From assembly GCA_003537495.1 (NCBI GenBank), contig DPSB01000481.1, positions 1 through 5,722 of the forward strand: a stretch of DNA of 5,722 nucleotides, given 5' to 3'. Both the position numbers and the translations under genes were made by a program. Each line of letters opens with the position of its first letter. Within the stretch, counting starts at the first letter, position 1. The notes under the pieces are model-generated. The model saw only the letters and a program-made list of their open reading frames with translations. It made no database searches and was not told the origin of the DNA. Source of the stretch: Cytophagales bacterium. GTDB lineage: Bacteria > Bacteroidota > Bacteroidia > Cytophagales > Cyclobacteriaceae. Positions 1 through 5,722 of the stretch are shown in pieces.

Positions 1-432
1 AAGCATATAAAACCCGATAAAGTAGCCTACAAAAATGAAAATGGTAACAGGACCGTGAATCCGTTTCCGGAATTGAAGGAAGGCAACAGAGTTTTGTAGC
101 GAAGCCGAAGCAGTATCCTCGATTTTTATTTTTCTTGAACGCCACGCACTAAATAATTCTATGATGATGCGAGTGGTCAATCCACCAATCATCAGGTTGT
201 ACCCAATTTTGCTCAACACATCCTGAAAGTTATAGAGATAATAGAAGTAAAACACCAGCACCAAAACAGTTATAGCAAGCACCGCGTCATTTCCGTAATG
301 GGCAGCGAGCGTACTTTTCTTGCGTGCTTCGCCAGCTTCAATTAAGGCTGCAACATTAACCTTAGGCTGTTCGCTTTTTGTTTTGGCTTGTTGCCAGAGC
401 GTGGTTACATCATCCAGTTCTTCGTCTTTCAT
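1..432 (-). CDS. Membrane protein paired with ECF sigma factor (candidate anti-sigma), partial at C-terminus
   Basis: The frame is open from an ATG at 432 to the left window edge, giving 144 visible codons with no stop, so the C-terminus is missing. The first ~46 residues are soluble and charged, starting MKDEELDDVTTLWQQAK. Hydrophobic segments follow at about residues 47-66, 77-95 and 128-144, the last cut by the edge. A basic stretch (WRSRKIKI, ~97-104) lies between the second and third. Small membrane proteins with this layout, including an N-terminal Leu-Trp-x-x-x-Lys-type helix and an SKIG motif before the second span, commonly follow ECF sigma genes in Bacteroidota. By inference the cytosolic N-terminus could bind and hold the sigma factor. 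No zinc-binding HxxxCxxC anti-sigma motif is present. The start lies inside the sigma gene with a 23-base overlap and a GAAG just upstream, which suggests translational coupling. The gene is clear; the anti-sigma role is inferred only from position and layout. Confidence 0.8.
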   Translation of the reverse strand, partial: MKDEELDDVTTLWQQAKTKSEQPKVNVAALIEAGEARKKSTLAAHYGNDAVLAITVLVLVFYFYYLYNFQDVLSKIGYNLMIGGLTTRIIIELFSAWRSRKIKIEDTASASLQNSVAFLQFRKRIHGPVTIFIFVGYFIGFYML

Positions 433-916
433 CTTCAATTAATGTTTTTAGTCTCGTTTTGATGCGGTGAATTTTTACCCGCAAATTGTTTTCAGTTACG
501 CCCATAATGCGGGCAATTTCTTCATACTCAATTTCGTCCAGTACCATCATCATCATTAACCGATCTACTTCTTCAAGCTGGCCAATAGCGCGATATAATA
601 TGTTTTCGTTTTCTTGTGCATGGCTGGTGCTATCTGTCTCGGCTTCAACCGTTACCGTTTCCAGGGGAACCTTAATTTTATTTTTGTCTTTACGGATTTG
701 TAGCAGACATGTGTTTACGGTAATGCGATATATCCAGGTTTTATAAGAAGCTTCGGCCCGATATCCCGGTAAGGCATTCCAAATGTTGATAAATACATCT
801 TGTGCCAGATCATGAGCCTGATCCCGATCGCCTTTCATAAAACCACGACATAGATTCAATACCATGCTAAAGTATTGCGCGTGAAGATTTTGAAAGGTTT
901 GGTTTAGTGAATTCAT
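410..916 (-). CDS. ECF-type RNA polymerase sigma-70 factor
   Basis: This small alternative sigma factor should direct RNA polymerase to a specific promoter set. From the ATG at 916 it is 168 residues, a normal ECF length. The frame also opens with a TTG at 925, three codons earlier; the ATG is preferred and lies about 15 bases after the upstream gene's stop. Region 2 is seen at ~10-78: DLAQDVFINIW (36-46) is the core-binding helix, and YKTWIYRITVNTC (58-70) corresponds to the -10 recognition part. A linker of about 30 polar residues follows. Region 4 is at ~110-160: the helix-turn-helix YEEIARIMGVTENNLRVKIHR (131-151) is the -35 reader, ending in a basic tail. There is no extra C-terminal SnoaL-like domain. 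It is the third gene of a four-gene cluster and overlaps the downstream membrane protein, its likely regulator. The family call is firm; the regulon is unknown. Confidence 0.95.
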   Translation of the reverse strand: MNSLNQTFQNLHAQYFSMVLNLCRGFMKGDRDQAHDLAQDVFINIWNALPGYRAEASYKTWIYRITVNTCLLQIRKDKNKIKVPLETVTVEAETDSTSHAQENENILYRAIGQLEEVDRLMMMMVLDEIEYEEIARIMGVTENNLRVKIHRIKTRLKTLIEDERRRTG

Positions 917-931
917 GCTGATCAAAACATC

Positions 932-1504
932 TTACGCAGTGGGGTTATATTTTTTTAATTTCTGCTGAACATCAAAGTGAAGTAAAATAGCCAGCACGAT
1001 TAGCAACGTACTCATTAGTAAAGGTATCATATAAATTTTATCAATCGGTAAGTACATGCCCAGCACGAATGCACCTACGGAAATAATGCCTGCTGCAAAC
1101 GCATAGAGTTTATTCCTATAATACCAAGTGTAGGGAAAGAAGTGGGCACCGGTTATGATTACATACACCATCACAAAATGATCGGGTAATTTCAATAACA
1201 CAAAGAACAAAAATGGAAAATAAAATAGCTGCGCAAAGTTTAGCCACAATCCAAGCGGACTTAATGGGTTGTGTTTCATTTTCCAGTCGGTTTTAAAAAC
1301 TTTGGATAAAAGCAGTGCAAGTGGTAGCATTATTGCGCCTACGCAAAAGGTGAGTATTGATTTATCGTAGGCAGTGTAACCCAGCGTCCACAGGTAACTG
1401 ATTATTAACCACACAATACTTGCGGCTACAATAAAATCCAAACCATTTTTAGCTTTAACAGAAAGTTCAATGCGCAATTGATCGAAGTTGTTTTGGGTTA
1501 TCAT
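932..1504 (-). CDS. Six-span integral membrane protein, DUF7010-like
   Basis: The 190-residue product starts at an ATG one base after the stop of the upstream hydrolase gene. A short amphipathic N-terminus (about 1-20) is followed by six hydrophobic segments at about 22-42, 49-69, 85-104, 108-128, 132-151 and 155-175, then a short charged tail (LKKYNP). Recognisable stretches are LPLALLLSKV (60-69), NPLSPLGLW (79-87) and ITGAHFFPYTWYYR (117-130). From memory these resemble DUF7010, a family of unknown function; this was not checked against a profile. No catalytic site or transporter signature is visible. The GAHFFPY motif, with a His beside a membrane-buried aromatic patch, is the most likely functional spot. 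Its place between a secreted hydrolase and an ECF sigma factor suggests co-transcription with them. A weak GAAG before the ATG may act as ribosome binding site. Confidence 0.85.
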   Translation of the reverse strand: MITQNNFDQLRIELSVKAKNGLDFIVAASIVWLIISYLWTLGYTAYDKSILTFCVGAIMLPLALLLSKVFKTDWKMKHNPLSPLGLWLNFAQLFYFPFLFFVLLKLPDHFVMVYVIITGAHFFPYTWYYRNKLYAFAAGIISVGAFVLGMYLPIDKIYMIPLLMSTLLIVLAILLHFDVQQKLKKYNPTA

Positions 1505-1505
1505 A

Positions 1506-2336
1506 TTACTTCGTTAAGAAATTATTGATTTGATTATAAAGCCACTCGGGTTGATCGAACATAATGTAGTGCCTGCCTGCCGGGGCAATTTCAAGTGTCT
1601 TGTTAGCCAGGTTAGCATATTGCTTTTCGTAGTTGGGTAAAACTATTTCCTTGGTAGGGAAGGGCGCACCCAAAATAAGTACGGGCACTTTAATCTGCGT
1701 AAGCGTTGGTCGAACATCAAGTTTTAATAAATCGGTATAACCATACACATAGGTTTTACGATCAGCTTCCAGAATCCACGACTTGATCAATTCTTGTTTT
1801 TCAGTAACGGTAGTCATGCCTTGAGCCATCATGGTAGCTGATTTCAGAAAGGCATCATCAGTCATTTCAATCATCTGTTTATTGTAGGGGCTTTCATATT
1901 GCAAGGCTTCCGCGGGTACTCCGGGCATCATTACCTCGCGCATACAAGCAAGCGCATCCACAATTATTATTTTATCAACTATATCACCCAGTTCTGCAGC
2001 CAGATCAACAGCCAAGTTACCACCAATACTATGGCCTATCAGTTTTAAGTTTTTCAACTTGTTGGTTTTTACATATTCCGCTAATTCTTTTTTAATGGTT
2101 GAATACCACGGCATGGCTATGGGTGCGTTGCCATTAAAACCTGCGTATGAAACCAGGTGTGCCTCATGTTTTCCTTTTAGGTTTGCCACAGTTTCGGTCC
2201 ACACCGATCCGGGTGTCATAAAGCCTGGTAAAAATAAAACGGGAATTCCTTTGCCAGTCTTTTCAACCTTAATGGCCGGCTGCGCCAGAGCTGATACACC
2301 AATTGAAATCAGAAGCAAGACGATTAATTTTTTCAT
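1506..2336 (-). CDS. Exported alpha/beta hydrolase
   Basis: The start chosen is the ATG at 2336, giving 276 residues and placing a clean signal peptide at the very N-terminus (MKKLIVLLLISIGVSALAQ, predicted cut near residues 18-19). An ATG at 2366 in frame would add ten polar residues in front and is less likely. The mature protein is a single alpha/beta-hydrolase fold. VLFLPGF (33-39) is the oxyanion-hole strand-loop, GHSIGG (101-106) is the nucleophile elbow with Ser103, and His256 in AGRHYIMFDQPEW is the catalytic base. The usual acid after strand 7 is not obvious: PVLILGAPFPTKE has no Asp, so Glu230 or Asp127 (after strand 6, IIIVDALA) are candidates. Substrate is unknown; an ester or amide acted on in the periplasm is a reasonable inference. 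It is the first gene of the minus-strand cluster and ends one base before the next start. Confidence 0.92.
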   Translation of the reverse strand: MKKLIVLLLISIGVSALAQPAIKVEKTGKGIPVLFLPGFMTPGSVWTETVANLKGKHEAHLVSYAGFNGNAPIAMPWYSTIKKELAEYVKTNKLKNLKLIGHSIGGNLAVDLAAELGDIVDKIIIVDALACMREVMMPGVPAEALQYESPYNKQMIEMTDDAFLKSATMMAQGMTTVTEKQELIKSWILEADRKTYVYGYTDLLKLDVRPTLTQIKVPVLILGAPFPTKEIVLPNYEKQYANLANKTLEIAPAGRHYIMFDQPEWLYNQINNFLTK

Positions 2337-2366
2337 GGTTTTAAGTTTTTTGGTATTCAGATGCAT

Positions 2367-2516
2367 ACCCGACTCGATTATTACAGCTATCCGAAAATTT
2401 TTTAAGATTTTTGTGCAGTTAGTTTAACAACCTTTAACACCGCTCGTCAAAAACTCAACAACCACGTATTTCTTCAGCCGTACAAGGCTGTAACCCTAAT
2501 CTGCCTCAAACCCCAC
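2367..2516. other. Divergent intergenic region between hydrolase cluster and DUF5916 gene
   Basis: This 150-base gap must hold the promoters for the minus-strand cluster and for the plus-strand DUF5916 gene. No exact Bacteroidota -7 box (TAnnTTTG) was found on either strand. The nearest plus-strand candidate is a TTG at 2411-2413 followed about 17-19 bases later by a degenerate AACCTTTA near 2430, which is weak. A short inverted repeat, CAGCC at 2475-2479 and GGCTG at 2486-2490 with a 6-base loop, would form a small hairpin in the leader of the plus-strand gene. The 20 bases before the ATG at 2517 are C-rich and lack a Shine-Dalgarno sequence. No small ORF or RNA gene is supported. Confidence 0.5.
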
Positions 2517-4787
2517 ATGATCCCCCATTTTTTACGCACCACCATTCTGGTTCTGCTTCCTTTTGTTTTGCTGGCTCAGAATAAGCCCGGCCTTCAATTA
2601 CCGATCAAAAAGACTTCAACGCCCATTGTGCTGGATGGCAAACTGGACGAAGACACGTGGAAGGATGCTGCAGTGGCTACCAACTTTTTCATGAACTATC
2701 CTTACGATACGGCTCTGGCACCTTTCCAAACAGAGGCCCGGTTAGCGTTTGATGAACACATGCTTTACGTGTCGTTTGTGTGTTACGATGACGATACACC
2801 CGACCTGATGCAATCCTTGCGCAGGGATTTTGATTTCGATCGCACCGACAACATTGGTGTTTACATGGGTACATACAACGATCGTATTAATGGTTTTTAT
2901 TTTCAGGTAACTCCCTATGGCGTTCAAGCCGAAGGTGTGATTGCCACCGGTGGGGCAGGCGATGAAAGTTATAATGATACGTGGGATAACAAGTGGTATT
3001 CGAAAGTAGTGCGCGAAAAAGATAAGTGGATAGCCGAGCTTGCCATTCCGTTTAAAAGTTTTCGCTATAAGAGTATTGAAGAATGGAATATTACCTTTTT
3101 AAGGTGGGATCGGAAACGTAATCTGGCTTCGAGTTGGATAGCAACACCTATTCAGTTTATACCCGCTTCGTTTGCTTATTCGGGTCAACTTACGTGGAGC
3201 GAATTACCACCTAAAAGCAAGGGCAACGTTTCCATCATTCCATTTGTGGCAGGTTCTGCTTCGCGCGATAATGAAGCTACGCCCATATCAACCAACAACG
3301 ATTTGCAAGTGGGCTTTGATGCCAAGATTGGAATAACACCTGCTCTTAATCTCGATTTAACCGTTAACCCTGATTTCTCGCAGGTTGAAGTTGATCGGCA
3401 GGTAATTAATCTTACACGATTTGAATTTCAGTTTCCGGAACGCAGACAATTTTTTCTAGAGAACAACGATTTATTTGCAGGGGCCGGCTTTCCGGATGCG
3501 CGGCCATTCTTTTCGCGCAGAATAGGAATTGCAAAAGACAGCAGCGGTAATCTAACACGCGTGCCTATTTTGTACGGTGCCCGACTTAGCGGTTCACTAA
3601 ATGAAAACTGGCGCTTGAGTGTGCTGAACATGCATACAAAAGAGAAGCTGGCAGCGGGTTTACCCGACCAGAATTATACGGTGGCTGCGGTGCAACGCAA
3701 CTTCTGGAAGCAAAGCAACTTTACTTTATCATACGTCAACAAAGAATCTTTAGGGGTTAACGATCGCGATACGCTAAAATATTTCCATGAAGATTTATTG
3801 AAGTATCGGGTGAATGGCAGCGATACCATTCCGGCATTTAGTCGATACAATCGGGTACTCACAGCCGATCTGGATATGCGAAGTGCCAACAACACGTGGA
3901 CGGCTAATTTTTATTATACCGGTTCTTTTTCACCTATGGTAACGGATAAACGATTATCGGGTGGTGGTTTTGTGCTTTATACCAAGCGCAAAGTAAATCT
4001 TGCTGCCGGCAGCACGTTTGTTCAAAAAAATTACAATGCCGAAGCCGGGTTTGTACCAAGTCGCAATGTGTATCCGGGTTTAACCAGTTATTTCGTAGAG
4101 GGTGAATACATCATGTTTCCAAAAACAAAGAGTCTGGTAAACATGGGTGTGGGTACAGAATTCAATGTGAACGTGATACCGGGTGGCAAGATTGCCGACA
4201 AGGCATTTAGCCTGGGTTATGGTTTTAATTTTATGAACACATCCGAACTGGTAGTTTATTATTATCAAACCTATCAACAACTCACCAGTTCTTTTAATCC
4301 GATTGATGATGAAAAATATACGGAGTTCAAATCGGGTGAAGAGTATAACTGGGATGGGGTGGGTGTAGAATTTAATTCCGATCAGCGGAAGCTTTTTTAT
4401 TACGCATTCGAAACACGCTATGGTGGTTTTTACAATGGCAAAAATTTTAATGTTACCGGAGAAATGAATTACCGCTATCAGCCTTATGGTAGCGTGGCTG
4501 TACGATTTGATTACAACGATTTGCGGTTGGCCGATGGCTACGGTAAGGAAAAGTTGGTTTTGATTGGCCCCCGAATTGATCTCACATTTACCGACAAGAT
4601 ATTTCTTACCACATTTGTTCAATATAATAATCTGGCCGACAATGTAAACCTGAACGCAAGGTTTCAATGGCGTTATAAACCGGCCAGTGATTTTTTTGTG
4701 GTTTATACCGAGAATTACTTACCCGAAAACCTGCGTAGCAAGAACCGAGCGCTTGTCTTCAAATTCACCTACTGGCTTAATTTATAG
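2517..4787 (+). CDS. DUF5916 outer-membrane protein with N-terminal CBM9-like domain
   Basis: The 756-residue product is within the family's usual size. A signal peptide covers residues 1-20 (hydrophobic TTILVLLPFVLLA, predicted cut before Gln21). Residues ~32-230 form a carbohydrate-binding family 9-like beta-sandwich: PIVLDGKLDEDTWKDA (36-51) is the hallmark opening, followed by TEARLAFDEHMLYVSF (72-87) and the DRTDNIGVYMGTY strand (108-120). Residues ~237-756 are the DUF5916 part. Its most conserved block is at 284-320: NPDFSQVEVD, then FPERRQFFLENNDLF (306-320). The remainder is a run of alternating polar/aromatic strands (e.g. NFYYTGSF, YYFVEGEY-like patterns) ending FKFTYWLNL, consistent with an outer-membrane beta-barrel, although the last residue is Leu rather than Phe. 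The biochemical role of the family is not established; a role in binding or importing a glycan or other surface substrate is inference. It is monocistronic by layout, with a palindrome after the stop, and is divergent from the sigma cluster. Confidence 0.95.
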   Translation: MIPHFLRTTILVLLPFVLLAQNKPGLQLPIKKTSTPIVLDGKLDEDTWKDAAVATNFFMNYPYDTALAPFQTEARLAFDEHMLYVSFVCYDDDTPDLMQSLRRDFDFDRTDNIGVYMGTYNDRINGFYFQVTPYGVQAEGVIATGGAGDESYNDTWDNKWYSKVVREKDKWIAELAIPFKSFRYKSIEEWNITFLRWDRKRNLASSWIATPIQFIPASFAYSGQLTWSELPPKSKGNVSIIPFVAGSASRDNEATPISTNNDLQVGFDAKIGITPALNLDLTVNPDFSQVEVDRQVINLTRFEFQFPERRQFFLENNDLFAGAGFPDARPFFSRRIGIAKDSSGNLTRVPILYGARLSGSLNENWRLSVLNMHTKEKLAAGLPDQNYTVAAVQRNFWKQSNFTLSYVNKESLGVNDRDTLKYFHEDLLKYRVNGSDTIPAFSRYNRVLTADLDMRSANNTWTANFYYTGSFSPMVTDKRLSGGGFVLYTKRKVNLAAGSTFVQKNYNAEAGFVPSRNVYPGLTSYFVEGEYIMFPKTKSLVNMGVGTEFNVNVIPGGKIADKAFSLGYGFNFMNTSELVVYYYQTYQQLTSSFNPIDDEKYTEFKSGEEYNWDGVGVEFNSDQRKLFYYAFETRYGGFYNGKNFNVTGEMNYRYQPYGSVAVRFDYNDLRLADGYGKEKLVLIGPRIDLTFTDKIFLTTFVQYNNLADNVNLNARFQWRYKPASDFFVVYTENYLPENLRSKNRALVFKFTYWLNL

Positions 4788-4794
4788 ATAAATC

Positions 4795-4828
4795 TTCCAG
4801 GTCTTTCACTCTGCTTAAAGACCTGGAA
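4795..4828 (+). terminator. Perfect 12-bp inverted repeat, probable terminator of the DUF5916 gene
   Basis: TTCCAGGTCTTT at 4795-4806 pairs exactly with AAAGACCTGGAA at 4817-4828 around a 10-base loop. The hairpin begins 7 bases after the TAG stop of the DUF5916 gene. The tract after it (AGTTTAG) has only three Ts, so as an intrinsic terminator it is weak on that criterion; stem length and position support it. It could instead be one copy of a dispersed palindromic repeat of the kind found downstream of genes in Bacteroidota genomes. Confidence 0.6.
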
Positions 4829-4878
4829 AGTTTAGATTCAACAAATCTTGGAATTAAGGAATATTGCTTTCAGGATAG

Positions 4879-4886
4879 TACCTTTG
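4879..4886 (+). promoter_or_regulatory. Candidate -7 promoter box (TAnnTTTG) for the reductase gene
   Basis: TACCTTTG matches the Bacteroidota primary-sigma -7 consensus TAnnTTTG at every fixed position. It lies 17 bases before the ATG at 4904, implying a very short leader. The -33 TTG is not well placed: the nearby TTGs at 4848-4850 and 4864-4866 are about 28 and 12 bases away, against the usual ~19-23. The box is therefore plausible rather than certain. Confidence 0.4.
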
Positions 4887-4903
4887 CTGAAATTTTAGTC
4901 AGC

Positions 4904-5722
4904 ATGGCATTTGGTTTTTTTAAGAAGAGCGACAAAACTGAAAAGAAGGAAACTCCTGCAGGTCCGCATTACCACAACCTGGTGGTAAAGCAGGTAGTGC
5001 AGGAAACGAAGGATGCTATCAGTATTGTTTTTGAGCAACCTGAAAAAAGGTTTGTATACAAGGCGGGTCAGTTTCTTACACTAATTGCTACTGTAGCCGG
5101 TAAAGAAGTGCGCAGGGCTTATTCCCTCAACTCATCACCCATATCAGATTCAGATTTATCGGTAACGGTTAAGCGTGTGGATGGCGGGCTTATGTCAAAC
5201 TGGTTGCCCGATAATATTAAAGCCGGTAGTTCCATTAAAGTGATGGAGCCGATGGGGCACTTCACCACCGAATTCAATAAAGCAAATAAACGCCACCTGG
5301 TTATGTTTGCAGGTGGTTCGGGTATCACACCCATGATGTCCATTATCAAAACCACTCTGGTGGAAGAACCGGAAAGTATTTGTTCGCTTGTTTATGCTAA
5401 CCGCGATATCGATAGCATCATTTTTAAGAATACATTCGATCAGTTGCAGACTAAATACGAAGGTCGCCTACATGTAATTCATGTGTTGGATAATGCACCG
5501 GTAAACTGGCAAGGACATTCGGGTTTGCTTAACCACGATATGCTTTCAAAAATTCTGGAGCGTATCCCCGATTGGGGTATCGGTAACACCACGTACCTGA
5601 TGTGCGGCCCGGAAGGGATGATGAAAAATGTGCAGACGTTGTTGGAGGCCCGACAAATACCAACCGACAAAATCTTTAAAGAAAGTTTTGTTCAGGGAAC
5701 TATCGATAAAGAAACTAAGAAA
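4904..5722 (+). CDS. Ferredoxin/flavodoxin reductase-type FAD-NAD(P) oxidoreductase, partial at C-terminus
   Basis: The frame is open from the ATG at 4904 to the right edge: 273 codons with no stop. There is no in-frame ATG in the preceding intergenic region, which supports this start. A charged, lysine-rich N-terminus (1-22) precedes an FAD-binding barrel (~24-125): YKAGQFLTL (52-60) and the flavin motif RAYS (71-74) in RRAYSLNSSP. The NAD(P)-binding domain (~130-265) shows AGGSGITPMMS (136-146), the nucleotide-binding loop, and CGPEGMM (234-240) near the nicotinamide site, followed by E260-S-F. This is the ferredoxin-NADP reductase superfamily, class of Hmp/PaaE/phenol hydroxylase reductases, moving electrons between NAD(P)H and an iron-sulfur or flavin partner in the cytoplasm. 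Many Bacteroidota members carry a C-terminal plant-type 2Fe-2S domain of about 80-90 residues; here that part would lie beyond the edge, so its presence is unknown. The donor or acceptor cannot be assigned. Confidence 0.93.
   Translation, partial: MAFGFFKKSDKTEKKETPAGPHYHNLVVKQVVQETKDAISIVFEQPEKRFVYKAGQFLTLIATVAGKEVRRAYSLNSSPISDSDLSVTVKRVDGGLMSNWLPDNIKAGSSIKVMEPMGHFTTEFNKANKRHLVMFAGGSGITPMMSIIKTTLVEEPESICSLVYANRDIDSIIFKNTFDQLQTKYEGRLHVIHVLDNAPVNWQGHSGLLNHDMLSKILERIPDWGIGNTTYLMCGPEGMMKNVQTLLEARQIPTDKIFKESFVQGTIDKETKK

Noticed and set aside
530..560. Run of ATCATC-type triplets in the sigma gene, seen as a possible microsatellite
   Set aside because: It only encodes four consecutive Met codons (residues 121-124) in a helix where hydrophobic residues are normal for the family; too short to call a repeat.
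486..746. An 86-codon plus-strand frame inside the sigma factor gene
   Set aside because: It is antisense to the conserved region 2.4 to region 4 coding, and the serine/isoleucine-rich product is the expected mirror of the sigma codons.
2337..2366. Ten-codon upstream extension of the hydrolase from an earlier ATG
   Set aside because: It would bury the signal peptide behind a polar, basic stretch; the ATG at 2336 with an A-rich upstream and an immediate MKK signal start is the better choice.
2059..2427. A 122-codon plus-strand frame overlapping the hydrolase start
   Set aside because: Most of it is antisense to the conserved hydrolase N-terminal half; the translation has no domain-like pattern and extends into the intergenic gap only because no stop occurs by chance.
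4080..4667. A 195-codon open frame on the minus strand inside the DUF5916 gene
   Set aside because: It lies wholly antisense to a well-supported family protein, its translation shows no recognisable domain, and it has no start context or partner gene. It is a shadow of the coding frame.
5119..5670. Two minus-strand frames within the reductase gene
   Set aside because: They are antisense to the clear FAD/NAD(P) motifs and have no protein-like features of their own.

Overview
The window looks like chromosomal DNA from a member of the Bacteroidota, most likely the order Cytophagales. The evidence is a DUF5916/CBM9-like outer-membrane protein (a family very common in this phylum), an ECF sigma factor paired with a small multi-span membrane protein in the style typical of the phylum, starts without strong Shine-Dalgarno sequences (often A-rich upstream), and one exact copy of the Bacteroidota -7 promoter box (TAnnTTTG). 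The genus cannot be read from the sequence. Base composition is moderate and even, and no transposase, integrase, tRNA, rRNA or CRISPR array is seen.

Left part (1-2366, minus strand): a tightly packed four-gene cluster, read right to left. It holds a secreted or periplasmic alpha/beta hydrolase, a six-span membrane protein resembling DUF7010, an ECF sigma-70 factor, and a membrane protein that is a candidate anti-sigma factor and runs off the left edge. The junctions are a 1-base gap, a gap of about 15 bases and a 23-base overlap, so the four genes are probably one transcript. A plausible reading is that the sigma factor and its membrane partner form a regulatory pair, with the other two genes co-expressed as cargo or sensor functions. 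Which signal or regulon is involved cannot be seen.

Centre (2367-2516): a divergent intergenic region that must carry promoters for the minus-strand cluster and for the large plus-strand gene. No convincing promoter could be identified there. From 2517 to 4787 lies a 756-residue exported protein with an N-terminal CBM9-like beta-sandwich and a DUF5916 region, predicted to be an outer-membrane beta-barrel. A perfect 12-bp inverted repeat just after its stop is a likely terminator or dispersed palindrome.

Right part (4904-5722, plus strand): the first 273 codons of a ferredoxin/flavodoxin-reductase-type flavoprotein (FAD and NAD(P) domains), cut by the window edge before any C-terminal 2Fe-2S domain. 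It has its own candidate promoter and is probably an independent unit. The window is mostly ordinary core-like sequence. The least explained part is the sigma-factor cluster, and nothing here clearly amounts to a new system.
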